Shown: positions 43,386 through 51,753 of the stretch, one piece after another | Layout of the letters: the number at the start of each line of letters is the position of its first letter | Position numbering within the stretch: the first letter of the stretch is position 1 | Assembly: GCF_048270095.1 (NCBI RefSeq) | Contig: NZ_JBLWTL010000014.1 | Span: 1-64,000, forward strand | DNA: 64,000 nucleotides | From: Maricaulis sp048270095 | GTDB lineage: Bacteria; Pseudomonadota; Alphaproteobacteria; Caulobacterales; Maricaulaceae | Direction: 5' to 3' | Program-made: the position numbers and the translations under genes | Notes under the pieces: generated by a model | What the model saw: the letters and a program-made list of their open reading frames with translations, nothing else | Told to the model about the DNA's origin: nothing | Databases searched by the model: none

Positions 43386-45044
43386 ATGGCTGACACATCA
43401 GCTGCCAGTGCCGTCGAGCTTCAGCCGACGGATATTTCGGCGGACACCCATTTTTACGGCGCGCATTTCGATCTGCGCCGGATTCGGAAGTCGGTCTTCT
43501 CGGCGCTGATACAGGCGCGCGGGCGATTCGGCGGCAAGCGAATCGCGGCCATCGACGCCGATGGCCGGGAGCTGAGCTATAACGACATCATCAAGGCCGC
43601 CTTCGCGCTGGGGCACGCGCTCAAACAAGGCACGGAGCCGGGCGAAGCAGTCGGAATCCTGTTGCCGACCGGCGTCGGCTCGATCATCTCCTTCTATGCG
43701 ATCTCGGCCTATGGCCGCATCCCGGCCATGCTCAACTTCACGGCCGGCGAACGGGCGCTGAAGGCGGCGTGTCAGGCCTGCAAGTGCAAGCGCATTGTCA
43801 CGGCCCACCGCTTTATCGAACTGGGTGAATTGCAGGCGCTCGAGGCAAGTCTCGCCGAAGATCACGAGATGATCTATCTTGAAGATGTCCGCGAAAATCT
43901 CAATTTGAGCGACAAGATCGCCGCCGGTATCGGAATGGTCCTTCCCTGGGCCGTTCAGGCACATCCCTCCCCGGATGCAGCCGGCGTCTATCTCTTCACT
44001 TCCGGTACTGAAGGCGATCCCAAGGGCGTTGTGCTCAGTCATGCCAATCTGCTCGCCAATGTCGAACAGGTCCGCGATCACGTCAAAATCCTGCCGACTG
44101 ACAAGGTCTTCAACCCGCTGCCGACCTTCCATTGCTTCGGGCTGACCGGCGGCGTTCTGGTGCCGCTCGGGCTGGGCGTACCGACCATCTGTCACCCGAC
44201 ACCCCTGCAGGCGAAGACCATCGTCAAACGCATCGCCGACACCGGTTCGACCATCCTGTTCGCCACTGACACCTTCATCAATCAATATGCGCGGGCGGCG
44301 ACCAATGGCGAGCTCAACTCGCTACGTTTTGCGGTTTGTGGCGCCGAGCGGGTCAAGGATGAGACACGCGCGACCCTGCGGCGCAAATTCAACGTCCAGA
44401 TCGTCGAAGGCTACGGGCTGACCGAGGCCTCGCCGGTGCTGGCGGTCAACCAGCCCCAGGATAATCGTCCCGGCACTGTCGGCCAGCTCATGGGCGGATG
44501 CGAGGCGAAGCTGATCCGGGTGGAGGGCATTACAGAGGGCGGACAATTGCATATCCGCGGGCCCAATATCATGAAGGGCTATATCCGTCCGAGCGCGCCG
44601 CTCGTGCTGGAGCCACCGGTCGATGGCTGGCATGATACCGGTGACATCGTGACCGTCGATGACGGCGGCTATCTGCGGATTCGGGGCCGTGTGAAGCGTT
44701 TCGCCAAGCTGGGCGGGGAAATGGTCTCACTGGCGGTGGTGGAAAATTGCGCCACCTCACTCTGGCCCGACTGCATGCACGCCGCCGCGGCCCTGCCCGA
44801 CAAGCGCAAGGGCGAACAGATCATTCTGTTGACGGAATACGCCAAGGCGGACCGCGCCGACCTGATCGCCTTCGCGCGCAATCACGGCATTAATGAGCTG
44901 TCGATCCCGCGCAAGATTATCCATGTCGACGCCATCCCGGTATTGGGAACCGGCAAGACCGATTATGGCAGGGTCCAGCGCATGGTGGTTGAGCTGATGG
45001 GCGAGACCGAAGCGCCGGCTGACACAGCAGAAACGGTCGCATAG
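43386..45044 (+). CDS. Acyl-ACP/acyl-CoA synthetase-like adenylating enzyme
   Basis: The 552-residue protein is a full adenylate-forming enzyme. The P-loop motif VYLFTSGTEGDPKGV is at 201-215, GYGLTEASP is in the middle, and KTDYGRV is the C-terminal lysine region. The pattern is closest to the synthetase half of Aas, which activates fatty acids on acyl-ACP for phospholipid repair, but no acyltransferase half is present. Activation of a free fatty acid is therefore the safe claim. GGAGGACATGT lies just before ATG 43386. A strong bidirectional-looking hairpin follows the stop. Confidence 0.85.
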   Translation: MADTSAASAVELQPTDISADTHFYGAHFDLRRIRKSVFSALIQARGRFGGKRIAAIDADGRELSYNDIIKAAFALGHALKQGTEPGEAVGILLPTGVGSIISFYAISAYGRIPAMLNFTAGERALKAACQACKCKRIVTAHRFIELGELQALEASLAEDHEMIYLEDVRENLNLSDKIAAGIGMVLPWAVQAHPSPDAAGVYLFTSGTEGDPKGVVLSHANLLANVEQVRDHVKILPTDKVFNPLPTFHCFGLTGGVLVPLGLGVPTICHPTPLQAKTIVKRIADTGSTILFATDTFINQYARAATNGELNSLRFAVCGAERVKDETRATLRRKFNVQIVEGYGLTEASPVLAVNQPQDNRPGTVGQLMGGCEAKLIRVEGITEGGQLHIRGPNIMKGYIRPSAPLVLEPPVDGWHDTGDIVTVDDGGYLRIRGRVKRFAKLGGEMVSLAVVENCATSLWPDCMHAAAALPDKRKGEQIILLTEYAKADRADLIAFARNHGINELSIPRKIIHVDAIPVLGTGKTDYGRVQRMVVELMGETEAPADTAETVA

Positions 45045-45053
45045 AGCCGTTCC

Positions 45054-45078
45054 GCGGGAGCCCGTCATGGGCTCCCGC
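45054..45078. terminator. Bidirectional hairpin between the acyl synthetase and the lipoprotein gene
   Basis: GCGGGAGCCC, loop GTCAT, GGGCTCCCGC is a perfect 10-bp stem between two convergent genes (stop at 45044 and stop at 45088). T-runs are weak on both sides, but the position fits a shared terminator. Confidence 0.7.
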
Positions 45079-45087
45079 TCACCTCTC

Positions 45088-45771
45088 TCAGATATTGATC
45101 TGGTCGCAATCGCGGCCATCCAGCAGTTCAAACTCGTAACCCGAGGGTCCGCCTTCGGGACGTTCACTGGCGATCACCCGCAGCGCGCCGCCGAAACGCG
45201 CGCTATTGCGAAACTCGACATGAGTGGCACAGACAAAAGCGCCCTGGGAAAAATTCCCGGCCAGGATGGCGCGGCCATTGCGGATCCGCTCCCCGTCATC
45301 GCGTCCCTCACCGATCACTTCGACCGGCCCGAGGAAATCGCCTTTCAGATTCATCCGGGCACCATGCAGCTCAAGCCGACCGGCCACGCGGCCATCAATC
45401 GTGACCCGCGCGCCCGCAACATCCAGATCGCCACCGAAATCAGCGTCCAGCCAGGTCGTCGCTGCCGCAATCTCCGCATTGCCGCCCACCGAGCCGGTGA
45501 AGCGGACCGAGGCACCGGCGGGCGACAAATCACCGCCAACCGACGCGCTGGAACTCACCCGTGCACCCGCGAGTTCGAGGTCACGGCCGACCGTGCCGTC
45601 AGCCCGGACCAGCATGCCCGCCAGTTCCGCGTCGCCTGTCACATCGAGATTACGCGAGGCGACCAGTCCGGCGCTCTCGGTCGATCGGTTCTCGGCCGGG
45701 CCGTAGGAGGAATTGGTGCAGGCGCTCATGGCCAGGGCACAGCTGGCCAGCAGGATCAGTTTGGACATCAT
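45088..45771 (-). CDS. Bactofilin-like repeat lipoprotein, second of its type
   Basis: The 227-residue protein has a lipoprotein signal (about 1-18) with MSACTNS, then repeats such as GDAELAGMLV, GRDLELAGARV and GGDLSPAGASV. Its tail ends GRDCDQINI, matching the cysteine-containing tail GRDCKDVDS of the 42340-43125 lipoprotein. This suggests a common domain at the end, perhaps linked by a disulfide. ATG 45771 has GGGAGAGA just upstream. The gene follows lpd on the same strand, 97 bases away, and could be read from that transcript. Function unknown. Confidence 0.65.
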   Translation of the reverse strand: MMSKLILLASCALAMSACTNSSYGPAENRSTESAGLVASRNLDVTGDAELAGMLVRADGTVGRDLELAGARVSSSASVGGDLSPAGASVRFTGSVGGNAEIAAATTWLDADFGGDLDVAGARVTIDGRVAGRLELHGARMNLKGDFLGPVEVIGEGRDDGERIRNGRAILAGNFSQGAFVCATHVEFRNSARFGGALRVIASERPEGGPSGYEFELLDGRDCDQINI

Positions 45772-45773
45772 TT

Positions 45774-45835
45774 TCTCTCCCGGGCGACCTCAAGGCCGCG
45801 TCAACTCTGAAGCTATGATGCCCGAGGGAGAGATT
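45774..45835 (-). promoter_or_regulatory. Possible hairpin hiding the ribosome binding site of the repeat lipoprotein
   Basis: On the minus strand CTCTCC-CT-CGGGC at about 45820-45835 can pair with GCCCGGGAGAG at about 45774-45784, leaving a two-base bulge and a loop near 33 bases. The second arm contains the Shine-Dalgarno sequence of the 45088-45771 gene, so translation could be gated. Confidence 0.35.
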
Positions 45836-45868
45836 TTGGATGCAGGGAAAGTGTATGCCGGTATCCCG

Positions 45869-47269
45869 CTAGATGTGCAGCGCCTTGCCATAGGCGTCGA
45901 GAACGCTCTCATGCATCATTTCCGACAAGGTCGGATGCGGGAAGACGGTGTGCATCAGCTCGGCCTCGGTCGTCTCCAGCTGGCGCGCAACAACATAGCC
46001 CTGGATCAGCTCGGTCACCTCGGACCCGATCATATGCGCGCCGAGCAATTCGCCGGTCTTGGCATCGAACACGGTCTTGACCAGGCCCTGATCATCGCCG
46101 AGCGCGATCGCCTTGCCATTGCCGACGAAGGGGAAGCGGCCGATTTTGACCTCATGCCCGGCCTCTTTGGCTTTCGCCTCGGTCAGACCAACGGAGGCGA
46201 TCTGGGGATGGCAATAGGTACAGCCGGGGATGTTTTCGGTTTCAAAGGCGTGGACATCATTGCCGGCGATCTTCTCGACACAGACCACGCCCTCATGGCT
46301 GGCCTTGTGGGCGAGCCAGGGCGGTCCGGCAACATCGCCGATGGCGTAAAGCCCCTTGATATTGGTGCGGCCGAACCCGTCATTGACGACATGGCCGCGA
46401 TCAATCTTCACGCCCAGGGTTTCCAGGCCGAGATTTTCGACATTGGCGGCGATACCGATGGCGAGAATGACTTTCTCGACCTCGACCACGCTAATGGCGC
46501 CTTTCGCGTCCTTGACGGAAACCTTGACCGATTTGGCGGTCTTTTCGAGTTTTTCGACCTGGGAGGAGAGCATCAGATTCATGCCCTGTTTCTTGAACGC
46601 CTTGGCCGCGAAGGCGGAGATTTCCGCATCCTCGACCGGCACAACCCGGTCCATCATCTCGACCACGGTGACGTCGGCACCCATGGTGCGGTAGAAGCTG
46701 GCGAATTCAATACCGATCGCGCCGGAACCGATCACCAGCAGGGATTTGGGCATGGAGGGCGGGGTCATGGCCTCGCGATAGGTCCAGATCTTGTCGCCAT
46801 CGGGCTCCAGCCCGGCAGCGGGGACGGTGCGGGCGCGGGCACCGGTAGCGAGGATGACATGCTTGGCGGCGTAGCGGTCAGCGCCAACAATAACCGTCGG
46901 GGCGTCCTTGCCCTTGTCGAGCTTCGCTTCGCCCTTGATGACGGTGATCTTGTTCTTCTTCATCAACATCGCGATCCCGCCCGACAAGCGTCCGGCCACG
47001 CCGCGCGAGCGTTTGACGATGGCCTCGATGTCGAAACTGATCTTCTCCGCCTTCAGCCCGAAAGCCTCGGCATTGTGCATCAGGTGATAGACTTCCGAGG
47101 TGCGCAGCAACGCCTTGGTCGGGATACAGCCCCAATTGAGGCAGATGCCGCCAAGTTCCGAGCGTTCGATGATCGCGGTTTTCAGGCCGAGCTGACTTGC
47201 CCGGATTGCCGCAACATAGCCGCCCGGTCCGCTGCCGATCACGATGAGGTCGAAATTTTGATCGGTCAT
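45869..47269 (-). CDS. lpdA: Dihydrolipoamide dehydrogenase (E3)
   Basis: The 466-residue flavoenzyme has GSGPGGYVAAIRA for FAD, the redox-active Cys43/Cys48 pair in GGICLNWGCIPTK, the NAD motif GSGAIGIEFAS and the active-site HPTLSEMMHE near the end. It reoxidises the lipoyl arms of the PDH E2 subunit, encoded nearby at 49592-50908, and probably of other 2-oxoacid complexes. ATG 47269 has AGAGG at a good distance, and the leader of the frame from 47320 is not homologous. The lpd gene is separated from pdhC by three unrelated genes. Confidence 0.97.
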   Translation of the reverse strand: MTDQNFDLIVIGSGPGGYVAAIRASQLGLKTAIIERSELGGICLNWGCIPTKALLRTSEVYHLMHNAEAFGLKAEKISFDIEAIVKRSRGVAGRLSGGIAMLMKKNKITVIKGEAKLDKGKDAPTVIVGADRYAAKHVILATGARARTVPAAGLEPDGDKIWTYREAMTPPSMPKSLLVIGSGAIGIEFASFYRTMGADVTVVEMMDRVVPVEDAEISAFAAKAFKKQGMNLMLSSQVEKLEKTAKSVKVSVKDAKGAISVVEVEKVILAIGIAANVENLGLETLGVKIDRGHVVNDGFGRTNIKGLYAIGDVAGPPWLAHKASHEGVVCVEKIAGNDVHAFETENIPGCTYCHPQIASVGLTEAKAKEAGHEVKIGRFPFVGNGKAIALGDDQGLVKTVFDAKTGELLGAHMIGSEVTELIQGYVVARQLETTEAELMHTVFPHPTLSEMMHESVLDAYGKALHI

Positions 47270-47380
47270 GCGCGGGCCTCTTTTATTCGCTAGCGAAGCA
47301 GCTGGGTATTCCAGGCTCACGGCGTATCATTTGACCGGCCCGGTTTCAATCTCGACCGATAGCCGCCGTGCGCGTTCGCC

Positions 47381-47752
47381 CTAGATATCCTCGATGGTCT
47401 GGGTCAGATCGCTGTCGGGGTTATCGCCAGTATTCACGATCCCGGCCTTTTCGAGCAACATGAGATGGACCTCGTCCGTCAGACAGACCGGCCGGTGGCG
47501 CACGCCCTTGGGGATCACGCATAATTCACCAGGGCCGAGAATGACCGGATCCTGATCCTCAATCTCGATGCGCAGATTACCGCGGGTGACCAGGAAAAGC
47601 TCGTCGGCATCGAGATGGGCATGCCAGTCGAAGACCCCGGTCCCCTTGGCCAGCTTGACCTCGTAATTGTCGAGCCTGGCCACCCGTTTTGGAGCCCAGA
47701 CATCATCAAACAGGGCGTGCTTTGCCACCAGGGATATTGTTTCTACCGGCAT
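47381..47752 (-). CDS. Cupin-domain protein
   Basis: The 123-residue protein is a single small cupin with FDWHAHLDADELFLVTRG (His-rich first motif) and GELCVIPKGVRHRP (second motif), the metal-binding signature of the double-stranded beta-helix family. Cupins of this size may be dioxygenases, isomerases or sensors, so substrate is unclear. It is transcribed toward lpd with 111 bases between them, and is convergent with nothing upstream. The family call is firm. Confidence 0.85.
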   Translation of the reverse strand: MPVETISLVAKHALFDDVWAPKRVARLDNYEVKLAKGTGVFDWHAHLDADELFLVTRGNLRIEIEDQDPVILGPGELCVIPKGVRHRPVCLTDEVHLMLLEKAGIVNTGDNPDSDLTQTIEDI

Positions 47753-47875
47753 CAGCCCCTCCGAGTCGTGTCTTGTTGCGCTACAATCCAGTGCGCCGCG
47801 CAGCTAGGCAAGCCGCGCGCTGTCACACATTTCGATTGACCATGATCTGGCGGGGGCCTAAGCGCCGCACTCTTT

Positions 47876-48574
47876 GTGATCGGACGCCTGACCTTGAGCC
47901 TGCACACCGTCATCCCCTCCGGCCTTCCCGCCTTTGATGCGGCGAGCCTGTGCGCCGACCTCACCCGTCAGGGCTGGTCCCGGCAATCGCTGATCGACAT
48001 GCCCCTGCTCACAGCTCTGCGCGATGAAGCCGCAGCGCTCTGGCAGGCGGACGCGCTCAGCCGGGCCGGGATTGGCCGCGCCGGCGATCATGAACTGGTG
48101 CGCGAGATCCGGCGCGACAAAACACGCTGGTTTGACGGCCAGAGCCCTGCCCAGCGCGGTTGGCTCGATTTCGCCGAAAGCCTGCGCCTGCAGCTCAACC
48201 AGCGCCTGGCGCTCGGCCTGTTTGCCTTCGAGGCGCATTACGCCGTCTATGAGCCGGGGGGCTTCTACCGCAAGCATCTCGACAGTTTCCGCGGCGCGCG
48301 CAATCGCATCCTGTCTTCGGTGCTCTATCTCAATGCGGGCTGGCAGACCGCCGATGGCGGCCTGTTGCGCCTCTATGACGAAGCCGATGACAGCGTGATC
48401 GCCGATATCGTGCCGGAATTCGGCACCTTCGCCGTCTTTCTCAGCGAGGAAATCCCGCACGAGGTCACCCCTGCCCTCGCCCCTCGCTTCTCCATTGCCG
48501 GCTGGCATCGCTGTAATGATCTGGGCCGTGCGCCGGCGCTGCAGACGAAAGTGCTGCCCCTCGCGCCGATCTAG
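47876..48574 (+). CDS. 2-oxoglutarate/Fe(II)-dependent oxygenase
   Basis: The 232-residue protein has the 2OG-Fe(II) oxygenase motif: His134-x-Asp136 in YRKHLDSF, His195 in EIPHEV and Arg204 in RFSIAGW, which bind iron and 2-oxoglutarate. It resembles prolyl-hydroxylase-like SM-20/EGL-9 and PKHD-type proteins. The target is unknown. The start codon is GTG 47876, which has little Shine-Dalgarno support, so a start a few codons downstream is possible. The stop overlaps the convergent thioesterase by four bases. Confidence 0.85.
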   Translation: MIGRLTLSLHTVIPSGLPAFDAASLCADLTRQGWSRQSLIDMPLLTALRDEAAALWQADALSRAGIGRAGDHELVREIRRDKTRWFDGQSPAQRGWLDFAESLRLQLNQRLALGLFAFEAHYAVYEPGGFYRKHLDSFRGARNRILSSVLYLNAGWQTADGGLLRLYDEADDSVIADIVPEFGTFAVFLSEEIPHEVTPALAPRFSIAGWHRCNDLGRAPALQTKVLPLAPI

Positions 48575-49353
48575 TCGAGCGGTTTGGCCGGGGTTGGGCG
48601 GCCGGCCTCGTCCAGCGCCACCATCACATATTCCGCCTCACCAACCAGACGGCGCTCACCGGTCATCAGGTTTTCCGCGTCAGCCCGCACGGCGACGCGC
48701 ATCGAGGTGCGCCCGACCGAGATCACCTGGCCGGTGACATCGAGCAATTCGCCCTCGAGCGTCGAAGCGATGAAATCAATCTTGTTCGACGCCGCCATGC
48801 CGACCTGGCTGCGGGTGTGACGCGAGGCCGCGATCTGCGCCGCCTTACCCATCAGCGACATGGCATTGCCGCCGAGCAATTGACCCAGCGTATTGGTGTC
48901 GCCGGGAAAGACCAGTTCAAGGACACGCGCCGAACCCGCCGGCGAGGCTGCGAAATCGATCAGGCGGTCGGGGGCTGGCGGCAGGCGCGCCGGATTGGTC
49001 TTGCGGTCCTGGGCGACCATGGTGAAACCGCCCTGGGTACAGATATGGCGCTCACCGGTCGCCATATCCTCGGCCGAGAGCTCGACATCGACCACCAGCG
49101 AGGTGCGCCCGACCAGATTTACCCGTCCGGTCAACTCGATCAGATTACCGACAAACACCGGCGCGCGAAAATCGATCCGGTCGCACGAGGCCGTGACAAA
49201 AGGGCGCCGGGCATGGCGCGCCGCGACCAAGGACGCAATCTTGTCCATCTGCGCCATCGCGGCGCCGCCGAAATAACTGCCGAGATGATTGGCCTGGTGC
49301 GGCTGCACGAGGTCGACATGACGGATTTCGGCGAGATTGGCGGGCTGGGTCAT
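48571..49353 (-). CDS. Acyl-CoA thioesterase with two hotdog domains
   Basis: The 260-residue protein repeats the hotdog unit twice: residues about 15-115 and 145-245. Each unit carries a variant of LGGxAMAxMxKxAxxxAxRHxR, followed by VGRTS. This is the YciA/acyl-CoA hydrolase architecture, which cleaves acyl-CoA to free acid and CoA. It probably acts on short or medium chains, but the chain length cannot be told. It lies between the oxygenase and pdhC, with a long inverted repeat in the 238-base gap before pdhC. Confidence 0.85.
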   Translation of the reverse strand: MTQPANLAEIRHVDLVQPHQANHLGSYFGGAAMAQMDKIASLVAARHARRPFVTASCDRIDFRAPVFVGNLIELTGRVNLVGRTSLVVDVELSAEDMATGERHICTQGGFTMVAQDRKTNPARLPPAPDRLIDFAASPAGSARVLELVFPGDTNTLGQLLGGNAMSLMGKAAQIAASRHTRSQVGMAASNKIDFIASTLEGELLDVTGQVISVGRTSMRVAVRADAENLMTGERRLVGEAEYVMVALDEAGRPTPAKPLD

Positions 49354-49377
49354 GACGCTATCCTATTCCAAAATTAC

Positions 49378-49565
49378 GTTGTCATCCCTGACGGATGCCC
49401 CCGACTTGATCGGGGGCGGAGATCAGGGACCCAGAAACGCCAAGGCAAAGCCAGCTGGCTGGGCGGGCGAAATTCGGTGCGACGACATCTGGATCGCGAT
49501 ACGTCGGGCGTCTGGGTCCCTGATCTGCGCCCCGCATTCGCGGGGCATCCGTCAGGGATGACAAC
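49378..49565. repeat. 188-bp element with near-perfect terminal inverted repeats
   Basis: The arms 49378-49434 and 49512-49565 are about 55 bases each and nearly complementary along their length: GTTGTCATCCCTGACGGATG at the outer end, CAGATCAGGGACCCAG or its variant at the inner end. Each arm has its own small hairpin (GCCCC against GGGGC). The 77-base middle has no gene. It looks like a MITE or structured intergenic repeat. Confidence 0.75.
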
Positions 49566-49591
49566 GGTTTGTTTTGATGAGGGGTGGTGCC

Positions 49592-50908
49592 CTACATCAA
49601 CATCGTCATCGGATCTTCGACAAACGTCCTGAACGCCGCGATCCATTTCGCGCCCGTCGCACCATCCACAACGCGATGATCGCAGGTCAACGTCACCGTC
49701 ATCACGGTGGCAATCGCCAGCGCGCCGTTGGTGACCACCGGGCGCTGTTCGCCAGCGCCGACCGAGAGGATCATGCCCTGGGGCGGATTGATGATGGAGG
49801 AGAAGGACTGGATGCCGAACATGCCCAGATTGGACAGCGAGAAGGTGCCGCCCTGGAATTCTTCCGGCTTGAGCTTGCGGGTCCGCGCACGGGCCGCGAG
49901 ATCCTTGCTCTCGGCGGAGATTTCCACGAGGCCCTTGCGATCGGCGTCGAAAATGATCGGCGTGATCAGCCCGCCCTCGATCGCCACAGCCATGGAGACG
50001 TCGGCGTGCTTGTGCAGGGCGATACGGCCATCCTCGATCCAGGAGGCATTGGCGGCCGGCACTTTTTTGAGTGCCAGGCCGGCCGCCTTGATCAGGATAT
50101 CATTGACCGAAACCTTGACGCCCTCGCCGGCCGCTTCATTGATCCGCTTGCGGAAATCGAGCAGGCCGTCAATGCGGCAATCGACGTTGAGCGGAAAGTG
50201 CGGGATATCGCGGAAGCTTTCCGACAGGCGCTTGGCAGCGATCTTGGTGATCCCATCGGCCTTGACCACCTCATAGCGATCCGCGGCAATGCCATAGCGG
50301 GCCAGTGGTGCGTCGTGGTCAATCTCGACCGGGGCTGATGCGGGCGCGGACGCCGTCGCTGGCTCGGCGCCCGGCTGGGCATTCTCGACATCGCGCTTGA
50401 CGATACGGCCATGCGGGCCGGAGCCTTTGATCGAGCTCAGGTCCAGGCCCTTGTCGGCGGCGATGCGTTTGGCGAGCGGGGAGGCCTTGAGACGGTCGCC
50501 CCCATCGGCGGCTTTGCCGCCACTTCCCCCGCTCACGGGGGAAGATACCGGCTCGGCAGGCTTTTCTGCCTGGCTTGCCGGGGCACGATCAGCGAAGCTT
50601 GTGGAGGCGGTTTTGGCCTCAGGCGCAGCCGGCGCTGGCGCCTTGTCCAGCGCGCTTTTGTCTTCGCCGTCTTCCAGCAGAATAGCGATCACGGCATTGA
50701 CCTTGACGCCTTCCGTGCCTTCCTCGACCAGGATCTTGCCAATCACGCCTTCATCGACGGCCTCGACTTCCATCGTCGCCTTGTCGGTCTCGATCTCGGC
50801 CAGCACCATGCCGCTCTCGATCTTGTCGCCCTCTTTGACATGCCATTTGGCAAGAATGCCCTCTTCCATCGTCGGAGACAGGGCGGGCATGGTGATTTCG
50901 ATCGACAT
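49592..50908 (-). CDS. pdhC: Pyruvate dehydrogenase E2 (dihydrolipoamide acetyltransferase)
   Basis: The 438-residue protein has an N-terminal lipoyl domain (about 1-80) with lipoyl-lysine Lys43 in ETDKATMEVEA, an Ala/Pro-rich linker, an E3/E1-binding peripheral domain (about 140-175, LAKRIAADKGLDLSSIKGSG) and the catalytic domain (about 205-438) with the active-site DHRVVDG. Lipoyl groups come from the LipA made at 34214. The protein forms the PDH core. ATG 50908 is certain. In this genome a small GFA gene and a hypothetical gene lie between pdhB and pdhC. Confidence 0.96.
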   Translation of the reverse strand: MSIEITMPALSPTMEEGILAKWHVKEGDKIESGMVLAEIETDKATMEVEAVDEGVIGKILVEEGTEGVKVNAVIAILLEDGEDKSALDKAPAPAAPEAKTASTSFADRAPASQAEKPAEPVSSPVSGGSGGKAADGGDRLKASPLAKRIAADKGLDLSSIKGSGPHGRIVKRDVENAQPGAEPATASAPASAPVEIDHDAPLARYGIAADRYEVVKADGITKIAAKRLSESFRDIPHFPLNVDCRIDGLLDFRKRINEAAGEGVKVSVNDILIKAAGLALKKVPAANASWIEDGRIALHKHADVSMAVAIEGGLITPIIFDADRKGLVEISAESKDLAARARTRKLKPEEFQGGTFSLSNLGMFGIQSFSSIINPPQGMILSVGAGEQRPVVTNGALAIATVMTVTLTCDHRVVDGATGAKWIAAFRTFVEDPMTMLM

Positions 50909-50923
50909 GATTAGATCCTCGCC

Positions 50924-51346
50924 TCAGGCGTCATTGGCTTGGTTGGGGGGCAGGTCGGGATTGATGCTGGCGGCATTGGCTTCCCAATTGGCGCCGTCGA
51001 ATTCCTGGAAACGCGGCAGCAGGCCGGCATCCTTGTCGAAACAACGCAGATTGGCCGACCAGTCATCGGGATGCGAACGCGGTACGTTGAAGGCTTCCAC
51101 ACCGCACTGGCGGCAGAAATAATGCTTCGCCTGGCCGGTATTGAAACGGTATTCGGTCAGCATGTCCTCGCCCTGGGTGATGCGGAAATCCGCGCCCGGC
51201 ACGATGACATGGATAAAGCCGGTCTTGGCGCAAATCGAACAATTGCACGACAATGCCACGACATTATCCGGCAATTGCGCGCCAAAACGCACGGCGCCGC
51301 AATGACAGCCGCCATGGCGGACGGATTTGGGTTGGGCGTTGGTCAT
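50924..51346 (-). CDS. GFA-family protein inside the PDH operon
   Basis: The 140-residue protein has the GFA/CENP-V zinc cysteines: CHCGAV, CNCSIC and CRQCG. The usual length is about 130-140. It is reading into pdhC with a 15-base gap and has a four-base overlap (ATGA) with the hypothetical gene before it, so it is in the operon. The role in PDH context is unknown. It differs in sequence from the 1927-2292 paralogue. Confidence 0.8.
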   Translation of the reverse strand: MTNAQPKSVRHGGCHCGAVRFGAQLPDNVVALSCNCSICAKTGFIHVIVPGADFRITQGEDMLTEYRFNTGQAKHYFCRQCGVEAFNVPRSHPDDWSANLRCFDKDAGLLPRFQEFDGANWEANAASINPDLPPNQANDA

Positions 51347-51753
51347 CTAGTCGAAACCTCGACCTGCGGCGCGCCTCTGCTCACAAAGCGCAAATGCCAC
51401 TCCATCGCTGAGAGCTGGTACGCGTGCAGATCACTATAATCGGACGCCACGCTCGGAAAATTGGTCCCGATCTGGTTGCCTACACCACCGACGGTTCGGT
51501 CATCGCCCCCTGCCTTCATTTTCGCCTGATACTCATGTTGCAGGCCTGAATACGCTTCCGCAAACTCGTCGGCGATGGAGAAATAGACGGGAGCGAATCG
51601 AATCCTGCGGATTTCGGTGCCGCCAGGTACGTGCAGGGCGAGTTCCATCATCGAGCCGTCCATCCGGGTTTCGTCCAATCGCCAGTTTACGCCCGGACGC
51701 AGAAGGTCGCGGGGGTCGGACAATCCAGCAGATCGAAAGACCCTATCCCACAT
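51343..51753 (-). CDS. Hypothetical protein overlapping the end of pdhB
   Basis: The 136-residue protein has no signal peptide, membrane helix or known motif. The sequence is a normal mix of residues, with GIxxxFxPVYFSIADEF-like and HAYQLSAMEWHLRF stretches. Its ATG 51753 lies within the last codons of pdhB (11-base overlap), and its stop overlaps the GFA start (ATGA). This tight packing supports a real gene. The function is not recognised. Confidence 0.55.
   Translation of the reverse strand: MWDRVFRSAGLSDPRDLLRPGVNWRLDETRMDGSMMELALHVPGGTEIRRIRFAPVYFSIADEFAEAYSGLQHEYQAKMKAGGDDRTVGGVGNQIGTNFPSVASDYSDLHAYQLSAMEWHLRFVSRGAPQVEVSTR

Noticed and set aside
45713..47293. Plus-strand open frame of 526 codons
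   Set aside because: It is antisense to lpdA, whose cofactor and redox motifs are complete.
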